DNA of 64,000 nt from Nocardia gamkensis NBRC 108242 (GTDB taxonomy: Bacteria > Actinomycetota > Actinomycetes > Mycobacteriales > Mycobacteriaceae): assembly GCF_001612985.1 (NCBI RefSeq), contig NZ_BDBM01000020.1:62001-126000 (forward strand), in the 5' to 3' direction. The stretch's first letter is position 1; each line of letters opens with the position of its first letter. Below are positions 34,045-42,838 of the stretch, one piece after another. Made by a program: the position numbers and the translations under genes. Below the pieces are notes generated by a model. It was not told the DNA's origin. It ran no database searches and saw nothing but the letters and a program-made list of their open reading frames with translations.

Positions 34045-34314
34045 CGAAAGGCCGGGTCGGACGCTTGATCGCGTCCGGACCGGCCTTTCGCATGAGATAC
34101 GCCAGCTCGGCGGCGACCGGGCTCGACGGTGACGTGGGCCACTATCCTCCACGCGAGAATCGCTTCGCCGGAGGCGTTCGCCGTTCGATGGCTACGGGTT
34201 CGCGGCGCGGCAGGTCCCCAGAAGCCGAGACGTGCGGGCCGACCCACGGCGTCCGGCAGCGGGGCGAGGCCCCGTTCGTCCGATCTAGGCTGTGCGACTT
34301 CCCATTCCGATGGA

Positions 34315-34965
34315 ATGATCGTCCCCGTGACTCAGTGGCTCCCGCTCTTCGGTTCCCTTATCGTCGCCATGGCGGCATTGGTCGGCGTGCTGGTCAACAA
34401 CCGCACGAACCGGGCAGCGCTCACCGCCGCGGACGAGCGCAACCGCGTCACCCTGGACGCGGCGCAGCGCAGCGTGGAGTCGACCAACGCGGCGGCCGAG
34501 CGGCGCGAGCACGACAAATGGCGGCGGGAGTCGGTGCTCACCGCGGTGTCGTCGGTGCTGGCCATCTCGAGCGACGTGCGCCAGCAGTTGTTGCGCTGCG
34601 AACGCTGGGAGGCCGACGAGCTGGATCGGGTGGACGAGGAGATCCGGCAGATCATCACCGGCTCGCGAGGTTTCATCAGCAGTTTGCGCGTCGTAGCGCA
34701 TCGCAAGATCCCCAATCGCTGCGAGGACCTGATGCGGACGCTCACCGCGGCGCTGAACATCAGTTTGCAGCGCCGCAGGATCGAGCTCGACGGCGAGGCC
34801 GTCGCCGAGGAGATCACCGAGATCCAGGCGCTGTGGTCGCGGGCGATCGAGAACACCGTCGAGGAGGAACGCTCGGTCATCAACGCCACCCGGCTGGAAC
34901 TGGAGATCAAGATCTCCGCCGAGGTCCACCAAGCCGCACCCCAGCCCGCCCTCGTCCGTTCTTGA
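34315..34965 (+). CDS. Hypothetical membrane-anchored helical protein
   Basis: A 216-residue protein with one N-terminal membrane helix (WLPLFGSLIVAMAALVGVLV) followed by charged, heptad-like helices (LTAADERNRVTLDAAQRSVE, ERREHDKWRRESVLTAVSSV). The upstream frame back to 34129 overlaps the promoter region and looks non-coding, so ATG 34315 (MIVPVTQW) or GTG 34327 is used. No family is recognised. The shape, a short anchor plus coiled-coil body, is common among small actinobacterial proteins of unknown role. Confidence 0.65.
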   Translation: MIVPVTQWLPLFGSLIVAMAALVGVLVNNRTNRAALTAADERNRVTLDAAQRSVESTNAAAERREHDKWRRESVLTAVSSVLAISSDVRQQLLRCERWEADELDRVDEEIRQIITGSRGFISSLRVVAHRKIPNRCEDLMRTLTAALNISLQRRRIELDGEAVAEEITEIQALWSRAIENTVEEERSVINATRLELEIKISAEVHQAAPQPALVRS

Positions 34966-34983
34966 CCCGCGGGCGTGCGATCG

Positions 34984-36630
34984 TCACGCCGGGGCGGAGT
35001 CGAGCCGGGCGCGGTGTACTTCCAGCAGCGCGGCGCGGAGGTGAGCGGCGTAGGCGTCGAGATCCGGTAGGACCGCCTGGTCGGCGTGCAGGGAGATGGT
35101 GATGGTGTCGCCGAGGCCGTGGACCCCGTGGGTGAGGTGCATGACCGAGCCGAGTGCGGGGAACCCGGCCGTGAAGCGCACCTCCCCGCCGCCGAAGGAC
35201 AGGTCGGCCGGTCCGCGGTCGACACTGGAGACGACCGTGTGCCCCGCTATCGAGTCGGGAACGGTGTCGAGGGAGTAGCGGTCCACGTCCCGGCGCAGCA
35301 CCGGGGCGGGGACTGTCGCGGTGACCCGGTCCTGCGCCGACAGCAGCGGATGCCGTGCGCGGACGCGCCGGTCGGCGAGCGCGGCGGCGATCTTGTCGGC
35401 GCGCAGGCCCGGATCGGGTTCGTCGATGAAGAGATCGACGCCGAGGCTGCGATAGTTGTTGCGGGGGCGGTCGACCTCGGGAAGGGCCATCGGGACCTGC
35501 GCACCGAGACGCTCCACCGGCTCGCCCCGGTCGGCCAGGTAGCGGGCGAGCGCCAGCGACACCGCGGTCAAGACGACGACCGTGACGGTACGACCGGGCA
35601 CCCGCAGATCTTCCGCCGGGAACACCAGCATCCGAACTTCGTGCCGCGAGATCCCCTGTGTCGTGGTCCGATTCAGCGCGCTCGGCGGGTAACCCTGTCC
35701 GGGCGGCGGCAATTCGCCCGCCTCGGTCAACTCCGCCAGCCGCTGCTGGGCTCGAAACGCCTGGTAGCCACGCACCGCCGTCGCGGCAATCCGAACCGGC
35801 ACGCGCAGCAGACCGACCGCCGAATCGATCAGCACACCGATCGGCAACACGCTTCCCGACACCGCATCACCGATCGTCCGCCCACGCACTACCACCGAGC
35901 CGACGCGCGCTCCCGCGGACGACACGCTCGCCGACACTGCGTCACCGATCGTCCGCCCACGGGCCCCCTCCGCCCAGCCGACCCCCTGGGAATCAGCGAG
36001 CACCTTTTGCGTGGAAACGTCCAGCGACGATCGATCACTCGGCGTGCTCCGAGCCTCGCCGACCGAACTGCCGGCACCTGCGGCCTCGGTACCGCCGTCG
36101 CCTCCGGTCCGCACCCCACCAGGCGCGGGCAACCGTGTTCGGCCTTCGTCCCCCGCCGCGCGATTCTCCATCGCGCCGAACAGCGCGCGCCCGATCGCCG
36201 AGGCCCGTCGCCCATCGGCCAGCGCATGGGACATCTGGAGCACCACCACCAGCGCGGGCTCGCCTTCCTGCCCTGGCGCGTCGTCGATCGCGCGGAAGAC
36301 GTGCAGCCGCCACGGGTGCACGGCGGCATCGACGCCGGTGCCGAGCAGCTCGCCGAGCACGTGCAGCAGGTGCGACCAATTACGCTCCGCCAGTTCGTGT
36401 TCCACGAATTGCTCGGCAGCGAATTCACATCGCGTCCAGAACGGGTAATCGACGTCGGCGGGCAGTTCGCGCAGCCGGACCCGGAGGTCCGCGATCCGCG
36501 CGCTCCGTTCGGCGATCGCGGCGCGCAGTTCCTCGGTGGGCCGTCCGCGGTCGGCGAAGCAATACAGCAGAAAAAGGTCGTTGCGCGTCCGTTCGGACAG
36601 CCAATACATCGTCGCGTCCTGCGGTGCCAT
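34984..36630 (-). CDS. WS/DGAT-like acyltransferase
   Basis: A 548-residue protein of the wax ester synthase/diacylglycerol acyltransferase family. It starts MAPQDATMYWLSERTRNDLF; the active-site motif HHxxxDG appears as SHALADG at 134-140, keeping the second His and Asp-Gly but with Ser for the first His. The C-terminal domain has PRNNYRSLGVDLFIDEPDP and HGVHGLGDTITISLHADQ. Residues about 155-265 are a variable linker with a tandem copy of RGRTIGDAVS (225-234 and 249-258). Typical members make triacylglycerol or wax esters at the membrane. The altered motif leaves catalysis open. An upstream GTG at 36639 would add three residues. Confidence 0.78.
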   Translation of the reverse strand: MAPQDATMYWLSERTRNDLFLLYCFADRGRPTEELRAAIAERSARIADLRVRLRELPADVDYPFWTRCEFAAEQFVEHELAERNWSHLLHVLGELLGTGVDAAVHPWRLHVFRAIDDAPGQEGEPALVVVLQMSHALADGRRASAIGRALFGAMENRAAGDEGRTRLPAPGGVRTGGDGGTEAAGAGSSVGEARSTPSDRSSLDVSTQKVLADSQGVGWAEGARGRTIGDAVSASVSSAGARVGSVVVRGRTIGDAVSGSVLPIGVLIDSAVGLLRVPVRIAATAVRGYQAFRAQQRLAELTEAGELPPPGQGYPPSALNRTTTQGISRHEVRMLVFPAEDLRVPGRTVTVVVLTAVSLALARYLADRGEPVERLGAQVPMALPEVDRPRNNYRSLGVDLFIDEPDPGLRADKIAAALADRRVRARHPLLSAQDRVTATVPAPVLRRDVDRYSLDTVPDSIAGHTVVSSVDRGPADLSFGGGEVRFTAGFPALGSVMHLTHGVHGLGDTITISLHADQAVLPDLDAYAAHLRAALLEVHRARLDSAPA

Positions 36631-36804
36631 GGCGCTCACAAGTAAAACGATATCGACTCGGATCGAACGGCGCCCCGCGATCCGGACAAATGTGAATGAT
36701 CTTGTTCCACAATTCTTCCGGAGAACCCCATCGATTCCGGCAGACAGCTCTGCTACCGTCTGTAGTAGGAACGGATACCACTCACCCAGGGCGGGGTGTC
36801 GGCC

Positions 36805-38445
36805 ATGGCAATAGATCTAGCTCGCAAAATCGCCAATCAAGCCGATGAGGCGGACGAGCGGTATAAGGCCGCCGCGTTCGTGAAGCGGTCGATCAACAAG
36901 GTCTTCCCGACCCATTGGTCGTTCCTGCTCGGCGAGATCGCGCTCTACAGCTTCATCATCCTGCTGCTGTCGGGCGTGTACCTGACCCTCTTCTTCGACC
37001 CCTCCATGACGGAGGTCGTCTACAACGGCGCCTACCAGCCACTTCGCGGTGTCACCATGTCGCGGGCGTACGAGACGGCGCTCGATCTCTCCTTCGAAGT
37101 GCGTGGCGGCCTGTTCGTGCGGCAGGTGCATCACTGGGCGGCGCTGCTGTTCGCCATTTCCATCATCGTGCACTTGTTCCGGATCTTCTTCACCGGCGCG
37201 TTCCGCAAGCCGCGTGAGGCGAACTGGGTGATCGGTTCGCTGCTGCTGATCCTGGCGATGTTCGAGGGCTTCTTCGGCTACTCGCTGCCCGACGACCTGC
37301 TGTCGGGCACCGGCCTGCGGGCCGCGTTCTCGGGTATCACGATCGGCATCCCGGTCATCGGCACCTGGCTGCACTGGCTGATGTTCGGCGGTGACTTCCC
37401 CGGCGAGATCATCATCCCGCGGCTCTACATCGCGCACGTGCTGTTGTTCCCGGGCATCATCCTGGCGTTGATCGCCGCGCACGTGGCGCTGGTCTGGTAC
37501 CAGAAGCACACCCAGTTCCCCGGCCCGGGCCGGACGGAGAACAACGTGGTGGGCGCCCGGATCGTGCCGGTGTTCGCCGCCGACCAGGGCGCGTTCTTCG
37601 CCTTCACCCTGGGCATCGTGGGCATCATGGGCGGCGTGTTCCAGATCAACCCGATCTGGAACCTGGGTCCCTACAACCCCTCGCAGGTGTCGGCGGGTTC
37701 GCAGCCGGACTTCTACATGATGTGGACCGACGGCATGGCCCGGTTGATGCCGCCGTGGGAGCTGTATCTGGGCCGCTACACCGTGCCGGCGGTGTTCTGG
37801 GTCGCATTGCTCATGGGCTTGGTGTTCACCGTGCTGATCGCCTATCCCTGGATCGAGAAGCGGCTCACCGGCGATAGGAGCGCCCATCACAACCTGCTGC
37901 AACGCCCCCGTGACGTGCCCGTTCGCACGGCGATCGGCGCGATGGCGATCGCGTTCTACGTGGTGCTGACGCTGTCGTGCGTCAACGACATCATCGCCTA
38001 CAAGTTCCAGATCTCTTTGAACGCGACGACATGGGCGGGCCGCATCGGGATCCTGCTCCTGCCTCCGATCGCCTACCTGCTGGCCTACCGCATCTGCCTG
38101 GGCTTGCAGCGCAGCGACCGCGCGGTACTCGAGCACGGGGTGGAGACCGGAGTGGTCAAGCGCTTGCCGCACGGCGAGTACATCGAGGTGCATCAACCGC
38201 TCGGCCCGGTCGACGGACACGGTCACCCGATCCCGCTGGAGTACCAGGGCGCACCGGTCCCGAAGAAGATGAGCAAGCTGGGCGCGGCGGGCAAGCCGGG
38301 CACCGGCAGTTTCCTGCGCGCGGATCCGCGTGCGGAGAGCGTGCGGCACTTCGAGATAGAGCACGAAGAGGAACGCAGGCAGCTCGCCGTGCTGCGCAAG
38401 GTTCAGCAACGAGCGAACGGCGACGGAAACGGTTCCGCGCACTGA
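36805..38445 (+). CDS. qcrB: Cytochrome bc1 complex cytochrome b subunit, isolated copy
   Basis: A 546-residue integral membrane protein of the actinobacterial QcrB type. Landmarks: VFPTHWSFLLGEIALYSFII, the first haem His pair in RQVHHWAALLF and IIVHLFRIFF, a second pair in YIAHVLLFPG and LIAAHVALVWYQKHTQ, and PDFYMMWTDGMARLMPPWE near the quinol site. The C-terminal 120 residues are hydrophilic, as in other QcrB proteins. It oxidises menaquinol when joined to QcrA and QcrC, yet no qcrA, qcrC or ctaE lies nearby; the normal gene sits last in qcrCAB. A second, stand-alone copy is therefore likely. ATG 36805 has an AGGGCGGGG ribosome binding site; GTG 36796 is possible. Confidence 0.9.
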   Translation: MAIDLARKIANQADEADERYKAAAFVKRSINKVFPTHWSFLLGEIALYSFIILLLSGVYLTLFFDPSMTEVVYNGAYQPLRGVTMSRAYETALDLSFEVRGGLFVRQVHHWAALLFAISIIVHLFRIFFTGAFRKPREANWVIGSLLLILAMFEGFFGYSLPDDLLSGTGLRAAFSGITIGIPVIGTWLHWLMFGGDFPGEIIIPRLYIAHVLLFPGIILALIAAHVALVWYQKHTQFPGPGRTENNVVGARIVPVFAADQGAFFAFTLGIVGIMGGVFQINPIWNLGPYNPSQVSAGSQPDFYMMWTDGMARLMPPWELYLGRYTVPAVFWVALLMGLVFTVLIAYPWIEKRLTGDRSAHHNLLQRPRDVPVRTAIGAMAIAFYVVLTLSCVNDIIAYKFQISLNATTWAGRIGILLLPPIAYLLAYRICLGLQRSDRAVLEHGVETGVVKRLPHGEYIEVHQPLGPVDGHGHPIPLEYQGAPVPKKMSKLGAAGKPGTGSFLRADPRAESVRHFEIEHEEERRQLAVLRKVQQRANGDGNGSAH

Positions 38446-38483
38446 GGATTCGCGCCGCAGCCGACCCGCCCGTAAACCGCGAA

Positions 38484-38510
38484 GGCCCCGAGTCCACACG
38501 ACCCGGGGCC
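38484..38510. terminator. Bidirectional hairpin terminator
   Basis: GGCCCCG and CGGGGCC pair, with GTC/GAC extending the stem past one mismatch, between the convergent qcrB and DUF397 genes. Confidence 0.65.
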
Positions 38511-38543
38511 CGCTTTGCCTTGTTCAGGCCATTCCGGAGCGGT

Positions 38544-38753
38544 TCAGCCGCGCCGGAACTCTCCCGTCGAGAACCCCACTAGGAATGCATCCCACTCGCC
38601 CGGCGCAAACGCCAAGACCGGGCCACGTCCACTGTCCTTGGTGTCACGAACCGCGACATTGCCGTCGACGAGAAAAGCGACTTCCACGCAGTTCCCATCC
38701 GGACCGCTGTATGTGCTCTTGCGCCACACAGCGCCCGTCCAATCAACCTCCAC
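38544..38753 (-). CDS. DUF397 domain protein
   Basis: A 69-residue protein that is the whole DUF397 domain: WRKSTYSGPDGNCVEVAFLV, VAVRDTKDSGRGPVLAFAPG and EWDAFLVGFSTGEF. In actinobacteria DUF397 genes usually follow an XRE-DUF5753 regulator, together acting like a paired control unit. Here the 420 bases upstream on the same strand do not encode such a regulator, so this copy is an orphan; nothing else supportable is seen in that gap. Confidence 0.87.
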   Translation of the reverse strand: MEVDWTGAVWRKSTYSGPDGNCVEVAFLVDGNVAVRDTKDSGRGPVLAFAPGEWDAFLVGFSTGEFRRG

Positions 38754-39176
38754 GGCACTAGCTCCTTTGCTGCGTCGAGAGCGAGATTTCTCCTGACATC
38801 GTTCCAGCTAGCATCGGTACTCGACTGGAAAGCCGAATCCCGTGGTGCACCCCGTGCCGGAGCGCACTTTCCCGGTGCGTAGATATCGCACATCGAGTTC
38901 GAGAGGAAATTAACCTCGCGCGGGGCCTGTCCCCGCGCGGTAACACTAGCAGGTCCTTCGAAAGTTTGCCCGGCTCTTGCCTATTCAATCATCGCAACCA
39001 CACACGTTTGCGAAGAGAGGAAGTTGCGGGAGCATTGCCAGCCTCCCTCATCCATTCTGAACACTGGCGTACCACAATGTTTTTAACGGATGTTATTGCT
39101 CTGTTATCGGAGCACAATTCACGCTCGCCCACGGGGCGCGTCGACGCGGCCCCTGCGGCCGTGCATGATGGAACCT

Positions 39177-39659
39177 ATGGTCGAACGCGCTCGCGACGAC
39201 GCAGGTCGCGCCCGTAATGCTCGTCCGCGCGACCGTCTCGGGCGGCCGCTGCCTCCCGGGAGCACCGGAGTTGCCCGAATTCCGGACGATCTCGATCTTC
39301 CACCCCAGCAAACCTTGACCTTCGCCCAGCAACTGCTGGACGACGGACTTGCATTCAACGCACACGAGGTTTTAGAGGCCGCATGGAAGAACGGGCCGTT
39401 CGCCGAGCGGATGCTGTGGCAAGCGCTCGCGCAGTTCGCTGTCGGGCTGACCCACATACAGCGCGGTAATCCGAAAGGGGCGCGTACACTGCTCGCCCGC
39501 GCTGTGTCGCGGTTGACGGCATACCAACCGGAGAGCGGGCGAGCGCCCTACGACATCGACCTCGGCGGATTGGTCGCCCACGCCGAGGCCCTGCTCGCCA
39601 CGCTGGAGGCAGGCGACGAACCGGCGGATGCCGACCTGCGGCCGCGTCTGCGCGGTTGA
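39177..39659 (+). CDS. DUF309 domain protein
   Basis: A 160-residue protein. After a basic, Arg-rich start (MVERARDDAGRARNARPRDR) the DUF309 domain spans about 40-105, with QLLDDGLAFNAHEVLEAAWK carrying the conserved NAHEVLE motif, and LAQFAVGLTHIQRGNPKGA. The function of the family is unknown; it is an all-helical, possibly metal-binding fold. ATG 39177 is preferred; ATG 39165 and 39168 are in frame. The gluQ gene starts 16 bases after the stop, so the two may be co-transcribed. Confidence 0.82.
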   Translation: MVERARDDAGRARNARPRDRLGRPLPPGSTGVARIPDDLDLPPQQTLTFAQQLLDDGLAFNAHEVLEAAWKNGPFAERMLWQALAQFAVGLTHIQRGNPKGARTLLARAVSRLTAYQPESGRAPYDIDLGGLVAHAEALLATLEAGDEPADADLRPRLRG

Positions 39660-39675
39660 GCGCGGCGCTCCTACC

Positions 39676-40632
39676 ATGGCCGACGTGCGCACCACATCGT
39701 CCACCGACGGTCCCGTGGCCGAGCCGGGCGCGGGCCGGTATGCGCCGAGCCCGTCCGGGGACCTGCATCTGGGCAATCTCCGCACCGCGCTGCTGGCCTG
39801 GGCATTCGCTCGGTCCACCGGCCGCCGCTTCCTGCTGCGGATCGACGACCTGGACCGGGTGCGTCCCGGTGCGGAGCAGCGGCAACTGGACGACCTGACG
39901 GCGATCGGCGTGGACTGGGACGGACCCGTGGTACGCCAGTCCGAACGGTTGCCGTGGTACGAGGCGGCCATCGAACGCCTCGCCGCCGCCGGTCTCACCT
40001 ACGAATGCTTCTGTACCCGAAGGGAAATCCAGAAAGCCGCGACAGCACCGCACGGGCCGATGGGCGCCTACCCCGGCACCTGCCGCACGCTGAGCGACTC
40101 GGAACGGGCCCGGCTGCGCACCGAGGGTCGTCCGGCCGCGCTGCGTCTGCGCGCCACGGTGACCGAGTTCGAAGTGCGGGACGAACTGCACGGTCGCTAT
40201 CGAGGCCCGGTGGACGACGTGGTGCTGCGGCGCGGCGACGGCGTCCCTGCCTACAACCTCGCCGTCGTGGTGGACGACGCGGCACAAGGCGTCGACCAGG
40301 TGGTACGCGGCGACGACCTGTTGCCGTCGACCCCGCGCCAGGCCTACCTCGCGACGCTGCTCGGTCTGCCGGTGCCGAGCTACGCCCACGTGCCGCTGGT
40401 GCTCAATACGCAGGGGCGGCGACTGGCGAAACGGGATGGGGCGGTGACACTCCGCGAACGGTTGGCGCTCGGCAACACGCCGGAGGAAGTAGTCTCGGCA
40501 CTGGCCGCTTCGCTCGGCTCGACCGCGACATCGTCGTCCGAGCTACTCGCGTGTTTCGACACCCGGCGGCTGCCCCGCGAACCGTGGATACTCGACGTTC
40601 ATGGGTTGTTGCGAAGCAGCCCATGTCCGTAA
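39676..40632 (+). CDS. gluQ: Glutamyl-queuosine tRNA(Asp) synthetase
   Basis: A 318-residue truncated glutamyl-tRNA synthetase without anticodon-binding domain. Class I motif HLGN (31-34) follows YAPSPSGD, the KMSKS equivalent is RRLAKRDGA, and the zinc site is Cys111, Cys113, Tyr132, Cys136 (ECFCTRRE ... AYPGTC), all as in E. coli GluQRS. The enzyme activates glutamate and attaches it to queuosine at the wobble position of tRNA(Asp). A yhhQ transporter and tgt gene lie within 3.5 kb, giving it a source of substrate in an organism without visible queuosine synthesis genes here. ATG 39676 is clear of the DUF309 stop. Confidence 0.92.
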   Translation: MADVRTTSSTDGPVAEPGAGRYAPSPSGDLHLGNLRTALLAWAFARSTGRRFLLRIDDLDRVRPGAEQRQLDDLTAIGVDWDGPVVRQSERLPWYEAAIERLAAAGLTYECFCTRREIQKAATAPHGPMGAYPGTCRTLSDSERARLRTEGRPAALRLRATVTEFEVRDELHGRYRGPVDDVVLRRGDGVPAYNLAVVVDDAAQGVDQVVRGDDLLPSTPRQAYLATLLGLPVPSYAHVPLVLNTQGRRLAKRDGAVTLRERLALGNTPEEVVSALAASLGSTATSSSELLACFDTRRLPREPWILDVHGLLRSSPCP

Positions 40633-40678
40633 CGTACGCATCGTCCAACTACTGATCAATCGACGAGGACAAACAACT

Positions 40679-41368
40679 ATGACAAGCGGTGGGTACGACC
40701 CCAACCAGTATCCTCAGGGCGGGCAGCCGTACGGGCAGCCGTACCCGCAGGGGGGCGACCAGTACGGGCAGCAGCCCCAGTACGGCCAGCAGCAGCAGCC
40801 CCAGTACGGGCAGCAGCCGCAATACGGCCAGCAGCAGCAGCCCCAGTACGGCCAGCAGCCGCAATACGGTCAGCAGCAGCCCCAGTACGGCCAGGATCCC
40901 TACGGTCAGTACCCGCAACAGCCCGGGTTCAACGCCTACGGCGGTCAGCCGGGGGACCTCGGCACGCGCATCGGCGCCCGCGTCATCGACGCGATCATCC
41001 TGATGATCCCGTACTTCATCCTGTACATCCTGGTCAACAACTCGGTGGGCCTGACCATCGGGCTCGGCCTGGTGTGGACTCTGGTCCAGCTCGGCTACTT
41101 CGTCGGCATGGAGACCTCGCAGGGCACCACGCTCGGCAAGAAGATCCTCGGCCTGAAGGTGCTCGCGCCGGGCGGCGCCCCCAAGATCGACCCGGTCACC
41201 TCGCTGAAGCGCAACGCGTTCGTCGCCGCGAACATCATTCCGTGCGTCGGCGGCCTGGTCTCGCTGGGTCTGGCGATCTACATCATGGTCACCATTTCGC
41301 AGGACCCGAACAAGCAAGGCTGGCACGACAAGTTCGCCGGCGGCACCCAGGTCGTCAAGGCCTCCTGA
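40679..41368 (+). CDS. RDD family membrane protein with Tyr/Gln-rich N-terminus
   Basis: A 229-residue protein. Residues 1-95 are a low-complexity tail made of repeated QQPQYGQ units with almost no charged residues. The RDD domain follows (about 100-225): GTRIGARVIDAIILMIPYFI with the Arg-Asp pair, GTTLGKKILGLKVL and three hydrophobic helices. The domain is of uncertain function, possibly transport. The ATG has a GAGG ribosome binding site. It ends at a hairpin shared with the convergent DUF4190 gene. Confidence 0.85.
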   Translation: MTSGGYDPNQYPQGGQPYGQPYPQGGDQYGQQPQYGQQQQPQYGQQPQYGQQQQPQYGQQPQYGQQQPQYGQDPYGQYPQQPGFNAYGGQPGDLGTRIGARVIDAIILMIPYFILYILVNNSVGLTIGLGLVWTLVQLGYFVGMETSQGTTLGKKILGLKVLAPGGAPKIDPVTSLKRNAFVAANIIPCVGGLVSLGLAIYIMVTISQDPNKQGWHDKFAGGTQVVKAS

Positions 41369-41392
41369 TCCGCCACAGCGACCTAGGACGCG

Positions 41393-41423
41393 CAGGGGCG
41401 CACCCGAATCGGGTGCGCCCCTG
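41393..41423. terminator. Bidirectional hairpin terminator
   Basis: A perfect 13-bp stem CAGGGGCGCACCC/GGGTGCGCCCCTG with a GAATC loop, between two convergent membrane protein genes. Confidence 0.85.
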
Positions 41424-41443
41424 TTGCTTTCCCGGCCGTGCCG

Positions 41444-41962
41444 CTACGTGCTGGTCGCCCCCGCGATGATCACCACGACGAACCACAGGATGCCGAGCAC
41501 GATCGCGCCGACACCGATCCAGATGCCCGCCAGCGCCATGCCGCGTCCTTCCTGACCGCTCTGCTTGACCTGATTCAGCGCGATCACCCCGAGGATGATG
41601 CCGACGATCGAGCCGAGCCCACAGGTGACGAATCCGACCAGCGACGAGATCAGCGCGCCGATCGCCATGCCGTTGGTGCCCTGCGCCGGGACTCCGTAGG
41701 GCTGGTAGGGCGTCTGGTAGCCGTAGTTCGGCTGACCGTACGGCTGTACAGGCTGCTGGTAGGACGGATACTGCGGCTGCGGAGGCGGCGTCATCGGCTG
41801 CGAGGGCGGCTGTACCGGGTACTGCGGCGCCGACGGGTAACCCGACGGCTGCTGCTCAGGACTCGGGTACTGCGGGACCGAACTCTGCCCACCGGACTCC
41901 GGCGACACGCCTTGGCCGCCGTACTGCTTCCACCACTCGTCGGAATCGCCGGGATTCGTCAT
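41444..41962 (-). CDS. DUF4190 domain membrane protein with Pro/Gln/Tyr-rich N-terminus
   Basis: A 172-residue protein. The first 95 residues are low complexity (repeats of QPPSQ, PQYPS, PYGQP), then MAIGALISSLVGFVTCGLGS and VGIILGVIALNQVKQSGQEG form the DUF4190 unit, and a last helix (AGIWIGVGAIVLGILWFVVV) ends the protein. ATG 41962 (MTNPGDSDEWW) is chosen over upstream starts that would overlap the divergent yhhQ gene. It pairs in build with the RDD protein next door, both with charge-poor Tyr/Gln tails. Function unknown. Confidence 0.82.
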   Translation of the reverse strand: MTNPGDSDEWWKQYGGQGVSPESGGQSSVPQYPSPEQQPSGYPSAPQYPVQPPSQPMTPPPQPQYPSYQQPVQPYGQPNYGYQTPYQPYGVPAQGTNGMAIGALISSLVGFVTCGLGSIVGIILGVIALNQVKQSGQEGRGMALAGIWIGVGAIVLGILWFVVVIIAGATST

Positions 41963-41991
41963 TGCTACAGCGTATTCCACAACCTGGTTGG

Positions 41992-42771
41992 ATGATGCGG
42001 GTGAGTGAGTCGAAAACCACGCAAGAGCACGGCGGGCCTGGGCGCCCCGCGGACCATGCGGCATTTGCCCAGGTCGCGCGGGGGTACTACGCACCGATCG
42101 TGGCCCTGTTCACTGCCACCCTGATCATCTCCAACATCTGCGCCACCAAGGGGGTGGAGTTCCTCGGCGATCGATCGGTGTCGCTCGGGCCGCTACAGGT
42201 CCTGCCGATCGCCACCGATGGCGCCTTCTTCCTGTTCCCCTTGGCCTACATCCTCGGCGACGTACTGAGCGAGGTGTACGGCTTCCGCGCCACCCGCCGG
42301 GCCATCTACTACGGCTTCGCCGCCCTGCTGCTGACGGTCGTGTGCTTCGCCATCGCGATCCGGCTGCCCGCCGCGAGCTTCTACGACAACCAAGAGGCGT
42401 TCCGCACCGTCCTCGGGACGACGCCCCGGCTCGTCATCGCGGGCCTGGCCGGGTACTTCGTCGGCCAGCTGCTGAATTCCGCGACGCTGGTGCTGATCAA
42501 GGAGCGGACGAAGGAAAAGTACCTGTGGGCCAGGCTCATCGGATCGACCATCGTCGGCGAGTTCGCCGACACGCTGATCTTCTGCTCCATCGCCGCGGGC
42601 GCCATCGGCATCGATACCTGGCAGCAGTTCCTCAACTACGTGATCATCGGGTTCCTCTGGAAGACCCTCTGCGAGGTGATCGTGCTCCCGATCACCTACC
42701 GGGTGATCGCGTTGCTCAAGAAGCACGAACCCAGCTACGCGCCGACCGAAGTGGATCCACTGCGCACCTGA
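41992..42771 (+). CDS. yhhQ: Queuosine precursor transporter (YhhQ family)
   Basis: A 259-residue membrane protein with six predicted helices. Family landmarks: YYAPIVALFTATLIISNICA, LPIATDGAFFLFPLAYILGD, LSEVYGFRATRRAIYYGF and FLWKTLCEVIVLPITYRVIA. YhhQ/QPTR proteins bring queuine or preQ0/preQ1 into the cell. The tgt gene lies immediately beyond on the other strand, and gluQ is 2.3 kb upstream, which supports the transport role. Start choice among ATG 41992, ATG 41995 and GTG 42001 is open; only 29 bases separate it from the divergent DUF4190 gene. Confidence 0.9.
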   Translation: MMRVSESKTTQEHGGPGRPADHAAFAQVARGYYAPIVALFTATLIISNICATKGVEFLGDRSVSLGPLQVLPIATDGAFFLFPLAYILGDVLSEVYGFRATRRAIYYGFAALLLTVVCFAIAIRLPAASFYDNQEAFRTVLGTTPRLVIAGLAGYFVGQLLNSATLVLIKERTKEKYLWARLIGSTIVGEFADTLIFCSIAAGAIGIDTWQQFLNYVIIGFLWKTLCEVIVLPITYRVIALLKKHEPSYAPTEVDPLRT

Positions 42772-42838
42772 CGAATTCCCCGACCACCCTGCGGCGCGGG
42801 CGCCGCAAGAGACGATCGCGGCTCCGTGGAGCTCCCGA

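Noticed and set aside
38758..38988. Small minus-strand frame before DUF397 as a possible XRE regulator remnant
   Set aside because: No helix-turn-helix or DUF5753 motif could be seen in any frame.
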